The translations under genes were made by a program, and so were the position numbers. From Gracilaria vermiculophylla (taxonomy: Eukaryota; Rhodophyta; Florideophyceae; Gracilariales; Gracilariaceae): a stretch of 64,000 nucleotides of DNA. Where the stretch lies: the NCBI GenBank assembly GCA_019155205.2, contig JAHNZQ020000308.1, positions 2,021,518-2,085,517 on the forward strand, in the 5' to 3' direction. This document shows, piece after piece, positions 1 to 10,000 of this stretch. How positions within the stretch are numbered: the stretch's first letter is position 1; each line of letters opens with the position of its first letter. The notes under the pieces are model-generated. The model saw only the letters and a program-made list of their open reading frames with translations. It was not told the DNA's origin and made no database searches.

Positions 1-1307
1 ACCGCACTGCCATGACAGCGCTAGGTGCCTTATACTACTATGGAGGATACGGCATAGATCCCGACCGGAGACATGCACGTCATATGCTGCAGGAAGCGGC
101 TCAAGCCGGGGGGCACGAAGCCCATGCAATGCTTGGATATATGGCAATGAGGGACGGACGGAATGAGTCAGCAATAATGCATTTTCGATATGCAGCTTCT
201 CTTCAAAACAAGATGGGTCACTATGCGCTCGGTATGTGTCACTTGCATGGACTGCTTGGATTAGCGCAACGCTTCGATGCGGCTGCAATGCACTTCGAAA
301 TTGCTTCTAAAGAGAATCATGCGGAGTCATCGTATCAACTAGCACTGCTTCTGTGGAAGGGACGTGGGAGGGAAAAAGATCTCGAGGCTGCACTGCAAGA
401 GTTTGAAACTGCTGCGAGACTCGGAAGTATCCAAGCCAAGTTCAGCTTGGGTACTATCTTGCTAAACGGTACCCCCCCGGCTAGAACTTCTGACTGTAGA
501 AAAGGGGTTGCTCTTCTCAAAGAAGTAGCTGAAGAAGGAGAATGGAAAACGCTCTTTGACATTGCCTCTACATCAATGGAGGATGGGGATGGATACGGCG
601 CGTTGTATCGTTACATGCAGGCCGCCTACGTCGGCATTGAAGTAGCACAATTCAACGCGGCATTTATGCTGGAACGAAGCAAGTCTGAAGAATTTCCCGA
701 ACTAAGTCATTGGGATCGGGAACGGAGGCTTTCAGAGGCACATCAACTGTATCAGTACTCGGGTGAACAAGGTCATACTGATTCGTTTGTGCGGCTAGGA
801 AACGTACTTTACTCCGAGAGCAGGGATTATTCTGAAGCCGCTCGTGTCTACAAGATGGCTGCCGAACGTAAAAACGCTGAGGGAATGGTTGCCATCAGCA
901 TCATGCATGCCCTAGGGCTTGGAGTTCAGAGGGACCGTGAGTTGGCCTCCCAATATCTCGTCACAGCTATTGACACGGACCAAGAAGCCATAGCTCCTGC
1001 CACCGTTGCACTCGTTGGTCTCCATGTATATTGGGCGTTCTGGGACTTCTGCTCAAAGTTTGGATATTGGTGTTCAGGTTCAGATGATATTGCAGCGCTT
1101 TCACATGAATCCAAAAGCAGTGAAATCGGGCAAAAACACGATAAGGAAAGAACTCTGCCACCGAAAAGACCAGCAATGATTCTGGGTTCCTTTGCTGAAG
1201 ACCTCACAGTTGTAGGTGCTCTTCTTTTAGCTCTCTGTGGGATTCTGGTTCTTAGGGGGAAACGGTTGGCACGGCAAACTACGGTTCGTCCAGATCAAGA
1301 CTCGTGA
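1..1307 (+). CDS. SEL1-repeat (SEL1L/HRD3-like) membrane protein, 5' truncated by window edge
   Basis: The visible part is at least 431 residues. It is a run of Sel1-like repeats of about 36 residues, with the recurrent pattern A-x-x-x-L-G-x-x-Y-x-x-G and A-x-x-x-Y-x-x-A. Examples are the segments around visible residues 4-32, 72-100, 139-165 and 271-305. Near the C-terminus, residues about 397-418 form one hydrophobic segment followed by a basic tail, which fits a single-pass anchor. Sel1L/Hrd3 proteins are ER-membrane adaptors of the HRD1 ubiquitin ligase in ER-associated degradation. A repeat domain ending in a C-terminal membrane anchor matches that architecture, but the N-terminal half is outside the window, so orthology is inferred. 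The frame is open through base 3 with no upstream stop. The first in-window ATG at 12 falls inside a repeat and is unlikely to be the true start. Confidence 0.8.
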   Translation, partial: RTAMTALGALYYYGGYGIDPDRRHARHMLQEAAQAGGHEAHAMLGYMAMRDGRNESAIMHFRYAASLQNKMGHYALGMCHLHGLLGLAQRFDAAAMHFEIASKENHAESSYQLALLLWKGRGREKDLEAALQEFETAARLGSIQAKFSLGTILLNGTPPARTSDCRKGVALLKEVAEEGEWKTLFDIASTSMEDGDGYGALYRYMQAAYVGIEVAQFNAAFMLERSKSEEFPELSHWDRERRLSEAHQLYQYSGEQGHTDSFVRLGNVLYSESRDYSEAARVYKMAAERKNAEGMVAISIMHALGLGVQRDRELASQYLVTAIDTDQEAIAPATVALVGLHVYWAFWDFCSKFGYWCSGSDDIAALSHESKSSEIGQKHDKERTLPPKRPAMILGSFAEDLTVVGALLLALCGILVLRGKRLARQTTVRPDQDS

Positions 1308-2924
1308 CTTCGAGTTCATGGAAGGGTAGAAGATAGGACCTTTGCATAGCGACAGAGAGCTTGAGTCTAAGCTCACATACTCAAACGCAGCTATGTCTAA
1401 CTGCTTACTTGCCTAACATGGTGCACATTCAGTAATATTTAGCAGTTGTATGCCATACCAGATATATTTCGAAAGTCGTATGACAGGACACGTCAATGGA
1501 AAAAGTCAGAAACTGATGACCAACTGTACACCAACATCCTTACGAACAGGAGTGGTCCAAGAATCCCGGTTTGTGGGCTTGTTGCTAATAGGATGTACTT
1601 CTTGCTTGCCACAGTTTTCATTTATTGTGAATTTGGTGCTGACGGCCTTCTGTGAGAAGCACGAATATACGATTTTCTGATACAGAGTCGTTAGCATGAT
1701 AATTTGAAACCGAAGTTTTTGACAACTCTGCATATGCAGGATCCATGATCCATGCAGAGTCTTTGTTTATTTAGGCCATCCCACGAGGTGTATATCTACG
1801 GTTTGCGCAAGTTGAAGGTAACATATCTCACTTGGAACTGTTGAAGGCGACGCGTCTTTTCAGGAATTTCACCCACCTGTATCTCTTTGTCTGCTCTCGG
1901 ATATGTTTCTACGTCCAACGTGTAATTAGAACTGTAGGGCTTGAACACTGAGCAAGAGCTTTCAGAGACTCATCGGATTGCTTTTCTTGATCGATGTTTG
2001 AGAGCTATGTGGGTACTCTGCTGAGAAAGGATACAGAGAGAAACGTGGACATCGCCTTCGTCATAGAATTGTCCATCCAGTTAATTTTTTTTTGGAAGAT
2101 TCCCTTACGGAGGAGGGTTGTGACAGCTCGACAAAGAATTAGCTTGCGCACTCTGTTGGTCTGCTTCCCTAATCAATTGGGTTGATTTGTGATGTTCTCA
2201 GCTGTTGGCTTTCTGGCACAACTCCACAGCTGTCAATGCCATTACCATCCCAGCTTATTTACTTGGTTGATTAATATCACGTCATACTAGTACATCTGTA
2301 GTGCACAGTCATTGTCAGCAAGCTTTTAAAGGAACGCCGTGATGGTGAAACAAAATGCGAGCCCATGTCTCCATTGCACTCCAGATTTTATATGTAATTC
2401 CAGGTTCCGAAATATCCGGAACAAGTCCACCGAGCAAAGAATCAAGGAGAAAGACAATCTCGATCGTGTTGTACCTATCTATTTTCTCGTTAAACTCCGA
2501 ATTCTGGAGCGCAACAATTGCTCTTCGTGAGTTTTCAGGGTTTCGAAGTAATGTCTTTTCGATGTATGATAGTCGTTTGTATCGTCATGGAATTCAGACA
2601 CGACGTACTTCGGAGAGTCACCATGGTTTGAGTTGTTCAATAAATCTACATCTCTTCAAACAGTATGTAGTATGAATTGATGATTCGTTGGCATTTCATT
2701 TCCAACTTCCTTCACCTCAATATATTGAGAAACATAACCTCCTGCCTCACAGCGTTCTTCAAATGCCTTTTGTAGGAGGGCTAAGGTGAAGCGTAGAGTC
2801 CTCCGTTTTTTTGCTCGCTCTTGGCAGATCTTGCCAACCTAAAATTGTATCTCCGGGACTGGCTTTTTTACTTCATAACAAACTTGTTAGGAGGGGAAGC
2901 ACAGTTTTTATCTAAGGAAACAAG
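1308..2924. other. Intergenic region, no gene recognised
   Basis: This is 1.6 kb of AT-richer sequence between the SEL1 gene and the glycosyltransferase. Only short open frames without recognisable motifs are present. The one structure I see is an inverted repeat near 1726-1761: ACTCTGCAT and ATGCAGAGT arms enclosing a second small palindrome built on GGATC and GATCC. The region probably holds the SEL1 3' UTR and the promoter of the next gene. Confidence 0.5.
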
Positions 2925-4085
2925 ATGCTGAAACCTTACAGACGAAGAGGCATTCCAACTTCGACAAGGATCAATATAGCCATTTTGTTGTCCATAACGG
3001 CATTGATTGTCATCTTGAACCATCTAATTCAAAAGATGTTCCGTTTTCGCCGCGATTTGATTGTCAAAGAGCGACAGATTCAAACGCACAAAACAGGTCT
3101 TGGAAATTTACCATCCACCGCCCTGATAACAATGTCAGACCCATTGTTTCAAGATTGCGTGTTGCAGCTGCTAAAAAGTGCCCGGCAGATTGGGTGGAAA
3201 GAGCCAATATATCTGTTGGCTATCGATTATGATCTGTTTGACGACGAAGTACAAGATCAACTGGACACACTTGGAGTGTTCGTCATCAAGACACGCCAAC
3301 TATTTGACTGGTGGATTACAGAGAAATTCAACAGTCAAAAATCTTATCGTCGCCTTGAAGCAAAGAAGTTTAGAAAGATGGAAGTATTTCTAAACCCTAT
3401 CTTTCGGACTTATGAGCGTTTAATATACCTGGATGCGGATGGATTTCTGACCAGTTTGGAGCCGATGGTGCGGATGGCATTCCCTCAAAACGTCACGATC
3501 TTGATGAGACAAAATGATCGTTCTTTCAACAAGCTGTCTTTTCACGAAAATGAGCTCGCGAAAGAGTTCTTGACTGTAAACCAGACGAAACTTCTCAACT
3601 CTCGATTTCCAAATCGTGCGAAATCAGGAGCATCGTCGTACTTCATTGTGGATGTTAGCAAGCTGCCTTCTCTTGTGGAGGTGTTTACAAAAAGTATCGA
3701 AATCCTCTGTAACTTTCGTCCAGCGTTTCGTCTCAACGACCAAACTCTCCTCAATCTTTTGTTCTACGGTGAGCTTGCTATGTTTCCATATTGCAGCTGG
3801 GACGAAATTGTAATCATGGAGGAACCTCGATACTTACTACAGTACTGTCTTAACAACATGCAGCTTCAAAGATGGTTACTTGGACAAATCTCATTTATGT
3901 ACAGACACATGGCGGTCGAAGAAAAGACGAAGTGTGTAAGGAAACGTGAGGACCAGAAATCGGCGCTCAACGGCACTCAAATCGGTGACTTAATCCAACC
4001 CCCTGAGGCATTGCAACTCGGTTCGAGAACATATTCGACCTGTCATGAAGCAGTTGCCGCATGGCGGGATAGCATTCTTCCGTAG
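2925..4085 (+). CDS. Type II membrane glycosyltransferase, GT8/glycogenin-like fold
   Basis: 386 residues in one exon. Residues 1-17 are basic and residues about 18-36 are a hydrophobic signal anchor, so a Golgi or ER type II orientation is expected. The catalytic part begins near residue 62. It carries the classic nucleotide-sugar and metal site as D170-A-D172 within the stretch YLDADG. Residues 64-100 (substrate-strand region ending LLAIDYD) and the later N-D-Q-T-L-L-N motif near residue 275 fit GT-A folds of the GT8 and related families that transfer hexoses from UDP- or GDP-sugars. The exact acceptor cannot be read from the sequence. The gene is followed by a 0.9 kb non-coding interval and has its own promoter. 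The start ATG is the first in frame and gives a typical anchor. Confidence 0.75.
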   Translation: MLKPYRRRGIPTSTRINIAILLSITALIVILNHLIQKMFRFRRDLIVKERQIQTHKTGLGNLPSTALITMSDPLFQDCVLQLLKSARQIGWKEPIYLLAIDYDLFDDEVQDQLDTLGVFVIKTRQLFDWWITEKFNSQKSYRRLEAKKFRKMEVFLNPIFRTYERLIYLDADGFLTSLEPMVRMAFPQNVTILMRQNDRSFNKLSFHENELAKEFLTVNQTKLLNSRFPNRAKSGASSYFIVDVSKLPSLVEVFTKSIEILCNFRPAFRLNDQTLLNLLFYGELAMFPYCSWDEIVIMEEPRYLLQYCLNNMQLQRWLLGQISFMYRHMAVEEKTKCVRKREDQKSALNGTQIGDLIQPPEALQLGSRTYSTCHEAVAAWRDSILP

Positions 4086-4959
4086 TGATGGGTTGCGGAA
4101 CATCAATAGTTTTGGTGCTGGTTGTAGTGTCAACTGCGTCGCAGACAGGATTTTCTCTCAACGCCTTCACAGGATTTTGTTTTTTCGACAACTCGTGTTG
4201 TAAGGTACTTCTATCTCTTACCATTCATTCACGATGATCAAGAATTTTCTCTTTTCCTTTTTTGTTACCGGTGATGCTTTATTTCGCATGGATCTAGCAC
4301 CCAGAAAGAATGTTTTGAGGTGAAAGTAGGTGCAAAACTTGTAAACCAATGTGGCTTTCCTCAGAGTGGATGATGCTGTGCTACGCGTTCCACGCTAAAT
4401 TTTGAGGTCATGGAGAGGGACACACCTTGCCCTCACCATTGAATCCATTGATTACCCGGTTGGATTATAAAGTGAGCCAAGATGTAGATGGTTTGCGGCA
4501 ATTTTGCGAATAATACCGATCGACTTCGTTGTTCTCAACGCCCTTGGAGGAGCACAGAATTTCGGCTGCTGAAGATTTACTAATAGCTTGAGTGTTGAAA
4601 GAACAATGGCTTTGAGTGATAAACACAAAGCCAAGCCCCGTGGATCAGAGTGTTTAATCTACTAGCAATGAATTACTTCATTGCTGTTCTATCTAGGCAT
4701 GTACTCTGCTTTCAGGACAACGTTGTCCATGTCCTCTGCATGCTGAACGATAAGATAGCCTAGAAGGCTTCATGAAATGGTACTTGCGGTACTTTTACGC
4801 GAGCTTTCCCAGGAGAGCAAGCGCATGACGGAACAAAAACACTGTTCGAAATGTATGCCTCGGCAGAAGTACAAGAATATGATTCTTGACGAAGCAAGTA
4901 TTGTTTTCATGTTTTTATACAGCATGTTTGCAAAGCAATGAGGACTATCAAACTGGCGT
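4086..4959. other. Intergenic interval between convergent genes
   Basis: This holds the 3' flanks of the glycosyltransferase (plus strand) and the KDEL receptor (minus strand). Short open frames on either strand lack motifs and overlap the receptor end. I see no RNA gene or repeat in it. Confidence 0.5.
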
Positions 4960-5616
4960 CTATGGAGGCAGACGCAGCTTCTTTCCTTGCCGCCGACTGA
5001 GAACGTAATAGTAAAAGAAATCGGCGTATAGGAGAGTCTGAATTGTACCACAGCCCCAGGCGAGCCACTGGTTTCGTCGATGCTCCATGAAATAACGCCA
5101 AATCCAGTTGCATATGTAGAGTGCTCTATAACCACCGAGACAAAAAATGTAATGGGATGTAATGTTCTCAACTTCGCCAGTTTCTTGGAGGAGAAAAAGC
5201 TGGGGCAAAATAGCGACGGCTTCTAAGAAGACAGAGAAGGCCCACAAAATCTCGAAGACGGTGAGGCGTAGATGGAAGATCAAAGCGAGCGCAGCGGATC
5301 CGGCGATGAGGTACTGGATACGGAAGGTGTCATGAACTTTGTCATAGGTGTGCTTGTAGCGGTCGCAGATGAGGTAGATGGTGTAGGCCGAGGAAGATAG
5401 AAAGAGAATCTTCATGATGGTGTTGTAGAAGGTGAGAGCTGAATGCCAGGGTTTGGTGAATAGAAGATCGACGTAGCGAGTGCTGAAGACGACCATGTAC
5501 AAGATCTGGGTCTTGAGGGAGATTCCGGCGCATGAGTGAGAAGTGTTGATCTTTAGCAGCAGCAACAGGATGGACACGACATGGAGCATGTCCGCTGCGA
5601 GGCGAAAAATGTTCAT
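4960..5616 (-). CDS. ERD2: ER lumen protein-retaining (KDEL) receptor
   Basis: 218 residues, close to the 212-220 usual for the family. The N-terminus MNIFRLAADMLH, the segment with T-R-Y-x-D-L near residues 46-50, and the internal HDTFRIQYLI and IWRYFMEHRR stretches are hallmarks of ERD2 receptors. The protein has seven hydrophobic segments. The C-terminal tail RRQGKKLRLPP carries the lysines expected for COPI-dependent retrieval. The receptor binds K/HDEL-tagged soluble ER proteins in the acidic Golgi and returns them to the ER. It is intronless. Its start lies about 1.4 kb from the divergent WNK kinase gene. Confidence 0.95.
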   Translation of the reverse strand: MNIFRLAADMLHVVSILLLLLKINTSHSCAGISLKTQILYMVVFSTRYVDLLFTKPWHSALTFYNTIMKILFLSSSAYTIYLICDRYKHTYDKVHDTFRIQYLIAGSAALALIFHLRLTVFEILWAFSVFLEAVAILPQLFLLQETGEVENITSHYIFCLGGYRALYICNWIWRYFMEHRRNQWLAWGCGTIQTLLYADFFYYYVLSRRQGKKLRLPP

Positions 5617-6404
5617 GGCTGTAACGACGTCAGGGCTGGGAAGGTTTTAGGCTATACAAAGGGAGCGAAACGTTGAGACCATGGGGGTGCGACGAGGACT
5701 GTAGAGAGCGAATGGGCGGGCAAGCGGTGCGCGGTGTTCGGGCGCGAGGGGGGATGACGCAGCGGGGACGAGCGCAACACCGGCTTACAAACGAAGGGGA
5801 TCAGCGGATGCGGGCGCAATTGTCGAGACCAAGATGATTGAGTCGCGATGCTAATTGACAATCGGCTGATGAAATTGTTCTGCTCACTTGTGGTGCACGA
5901 GGAGCCGATCTGCGGATGAAGGAACGCGGCTACCCGTGACACGGCCGGAGTGGTTGGTGCTCAATCGGTCCGGGCCGGGCGCTCGAATCCGCCCCGAGCA
6001 TTACACCGGGCGCGTCAGGCGCGGGCAGTGGCGGCCCGGCGAGGACAAAGGGCCACGGCGAGTCCAGACCGCAGCGCCAGCGCCAGCGCCAGCGCCAGTG
6101 CTGCTGCCGTCTGCCGCCTCCTGAATGGTGGAAGTGCCAGGCGTCCAGGCGTTGCCCGCCGCGAGCGCAGCGCCAGCGCGGACGAGCAGAGCGGTGCAGG
6201 AGGGCCAGCCCGTGCGCGTCATTCGGCGCCAGCTTCGTTTCGCGTAGCGACTTTCGCCTTCAGATCCCGTCGGCTGTTTCGCGCCTATCGCAAGCGCCGT
6301 CTTTCATCCGAGGCACCTCCCTTTCCTGCCTTCACCGCGCCGCTTTCCCACATTCTGTGATAGCCCCCCTTCCATATCCACCGTTCCACCCCCCCCCCCC
6401 CCCC

Positions 6405-6450
<46 letters not shown>

Positions 6451-7035
6451 TTCCCCCCATCCTTTCTCCCCCCCCCCCCCCCCTCCCCCCTCCCCCCCCC
6501 CCCCCTCCTTCCCCCCCCCCCCCCCCGCTGCAACCCCCTCTCACCGCCGGCGCTTTTCGTCTTGTACGCCCGTGCCGCAACTCAACGCCCATCAATTTCT
6601 TCCCAGCTGCCCTTCTGTTCTCTTTCTCTCTTAAGACCTCTGTCGCGCCCCGTCTCTCTGTTCCTTCCTTCCCTCCGTTTCCCCGCGTATCCGTCCCGCG
6701 TTCCGTCTCAACTCGCTACACTCACTGTGTCAAAAAAAACTCACGCGTTTCTGCCGCCCTTTAAACCTTGGTCATCAATCGCGAGTCACATAACCCCCTC
6801 ATCGTCAAATCTGCACGTGCTGTTGCCGACGCCAAGCCCCCTCCCACTCTCAAAAAAACGCACCTCAGCCCTCCGCAGCGCACTTTCCTTCTCGCATCAC
6901 CTCTCGCTCGCCGTCGCATCACCTTCCAGCCGTGCCTAGCGCCTTATCCTCGTTCCCCTCCACAACTGCATGGGTGCGCTTGCTTGTCGCGCTTGCGCTC
7001 GCAGAGGTTTCCCTCTTCTCCGCTCCTAACGCTAG
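5617..7035. promoter_or_regulatory. Divergent promoter region of KDEL receptor and WNK kinase genes
   Basis: This region is GC-rich for about 5.7-6.3 kb and then strongly pyrimidine-rich on the plus strand up to the WNK start codon. A short GCCAGC hexamer tandem lies near 6080-6103. The interval contains a long C/T homopolymer tract listed separately. Open frames here read as poly-Pro, poly-Gly, Arg and Ser, which is composition rather than genes. Confidence 0.5.
6389..6526. repeat. Poly-C/homopyrimidine tract, about 138 bp
   Basis: The plus strand is almost entirely C with scattered T, including runs of more than 30 C. The tract lies about 500 bp upstream of the WNK kinase ATG. Such tracts can form i-motif, G-quadruplex or triplex structures and are hard to sequence, so the exact length is uncertain. 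Confidence 0.9.
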
Positions 7036-10000
7036 ATGACCAACGGTAGTCCCAACGCCGACGTCCAGCAAGTCGTCGAGACCTGTCCAAATGGGCGCTA
7101 CATCCGATATAGCTCCATCTTGGGCAAGGGCGCCTACAAGACCGTCTACGAGGCCTTCGATACCGAGGAGGCGCTGCAGGTCGCGTGGAATAAGCTTCAT
7201 GTCGACCGTCTTTCTAAGCACGATCTTGAAAAGGTTTCCAACGAAGTTTCACTGCTGCGCAAGGTTACGCACAAGAACATTATCAAGTTCTATGACTCAT
7301 GGCCGGGTACGGACAGCAACGGTAATCAGACCATCAACTTCATTACCGAGCAAATGATGTCTGGCACGCTGAAGGAGTACTTGCGAAAAGCGCAGGCAAT
7401 CAAGCTCAAGGTTATTCGACGTTGGTGCTCCAATATCCTCGATGCTGTTGCGTATTTGCACACCCAAACGCCGCCAATCATGCACAGAGATCTCAAATGT
7501 GACAATATCTTTATCAATGGCCATGTGGGCGAGGTGAAAATTGGCGATTTGGGCCTTTCAGGTGTCAAGGAGCGCGAAAAGGCTGACTCCGTTATTGGCA
7601 CTCCAGAATTTATGGCACCCGAGCTGTATGAAGAGTCCTACACAGAGAAAGTTGACATTTACGCCTTTGGTATGTGTTTGCTTGAAATAGTCTCAATGGA
7701 ATATCCTTACTCGGAATGCACCAATATGGCACAGATCTTTAAAAAGGTTTTTGGAGGTGAAAAGCCACGTGCTTTCGAGATGCTTGTTGATGGTGATGTT
7801 AAAGAAGTCATCGCGGCTTGTCTGCAGAGAGAGCCACTTCGGCCATCGGCTGTCGAATTGTTGAGACATCCATTGTTTAGCGACTGGGAAACTGATGCCG
7901 GTAGCATAAGCAACCTTTCCCTCGTGAAGAACTCATCACAAAGTGTTCAGGGCCAGCAAGTTGCAAAGGCAGAGATGCCAATTGGCACCGATCTCATAGA
8001 CTGGTCTGACCCGCTTCAGAGGCATATGCTTGTCACACTGCAAGAAGGAGAGAACGGCAGTGGGGACGAGAATCAGGTATCAGTTCGAGCATCAAATGAA
8101 AACGGCGGTTTCGTTATTGGTCTCGAAATTCCCATTCGCGATGCGATTAAAAGAGTCGAGTTCACATTTGATCCTTTTGAGGATAGTGCGCGGCACATTG
8201 CACAAGAAATGGTTGCCGAGTTTAGTTTGGGAAATGAACAAGTGGTTGTCATTCAAGAAGAAGTCGAACGCCAGGTCAAAATGGCCAACGATCAGCGGTA
8301 TCAGCGTGAAGTTCTGTCTCGAAATGCTACTCCGCAGCCACCGCCACGAAGTTCTGATGCGCCGCATGCCAGATCTGCAATTCAGCCTCCGAACGTTGCT
8401 GGCGCAGTTCTCGAAGATGCACCCACTCATGGGCAACCACCACAACCTCAGCAACCCGCACATGCCGTGCCACCGAGTGGCAACCCGCAGCCGGCACAGA
8501 TATCGCATCCCATCGATCAGCAGCCCCAAAGTTCTTTACAAGCGGTTATTCAAGGAACTTCTGGGCTTAATCCCGCAGATCCTGTCGCAAGCTTTCACGA
8601 AGGACGAGCAATCGACCCCCATCCCACAGCGGGAAGTGAGCAAGTAGTTAGAGAACACTTTGATGTTTCCTCTGCTTCTCTACATCCGCACGAGACGACA
8701 ATTGCAAGTTCTAATCAACAAGACATGTTCTCTACGGATGAGCCAGCGGCTAATGATGACATTGAAAGCCATGCTTCATCCATGGCTCCTGAAAAGCCGA
8801 GGTCTCTTTCGCTTCCCCCGTCTGTTCCAGATTTTTCTGATGGGAAATCAGAAGACACTCGTCAGTTCCCAATGTCATCTGCTGTCAAATCTGAGGATGG
8901 ATTCACACCGGCAGCTGAAATTGATCATGAAAAGGCGCAACCACTACTTCACCCGCATCATATAGAAGGGCAACAGACAAATCCTCAACAAGCTGAACAA
9001 CAGAGTGTCATAAACCTTCAAGCGGCTGGTATGCAACCAATTCCAGAGCATCACGTACATCATGAAGGCTCCAAAGTACCAGTGCAGCAATCGTTACCTC
9101 CGGTGGACCCACCATCAGCACACAACCGTGTGTATGAAGAAAATCGAGAGACCTCTTATTCATCAAGACCAGATCTTGCGGTTCAGAGTGGTGAAAAGGA
9201 TGTTCTTCCTGAGTCTTCACCCTTCTCCACTACTCAGGTTACTGAAGTGATGGCCCCGTATCCAACTGTTCATGTCACAAATCAACCTGATGAACCCTTC
9301 ATTCAAACACAGTTCATACCAGGCGAGGAGAACTCTGATCTCAGTGCCAATCCGACAAATATAGGAAGCAATAGAAGGGCCATAGAAAACGTTACTGCCA
9401 CACTCACTGACGACCATAGTCGTCAATTGCCTCTACAGACATCTTCGCATGCTCGCTCACGGCCTCAGTCATCGGGTTCTGTGAAAATTCCCGCGATTGT
9501 AGCTCCGTCTATATCGAAGGACATCCGAGGTGATTATGAGGTGGCAAAATGTCCACCAGGAACCCCAACTAGTTCAGTGGATGGTCGGAATGAGCACTTG
9601 AGCCAAAGCAGTCCTCACAAAAGTAGCTTGGAAGTTCGTCTATCGAGGAATATGGACAAAGGACAAGGTGGACGGGTTCTAAATCGAAGGCAGCAAGGAG
9701 ATCCAGACAAAGTTACATCTATCGAAATAAGGCGCATTCCCAACGTATCCAAATCTACACCCATGCTTTTTATTCCCGAACTGAAAGGTCCAGCCCATAA
9801 GACTTCCTCTCGTTCCAATGGATTTCCGAGGACATTATCCGAGAGACCGGTCAGCACCCCATCAGTTGAACAAGCATTTCAAGCTTCTTCTATTCCGCAG
9901 TCTATCTCGGATGGCAACCTGCCTCGAAAGCTAACGTACATTTCTAATATTCCTGGAGACATCCAAGAACCTACGTTAAGCACACAGTCTCCATCCATTG

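Noticed and set aside
5925..6005. tRNA-like stretch with a CTCGAATC loop flanked by GGGCG and CGCCC
   Set aside because: The T-loop would have eight bases, and no acceptor or anticodon stem of correct spacing can be drawn.
6285..6764. Poly-Pro and poly-Gly frames over the C-tract
   Set aside because: These are direct translations of the homopolymer and not genes.
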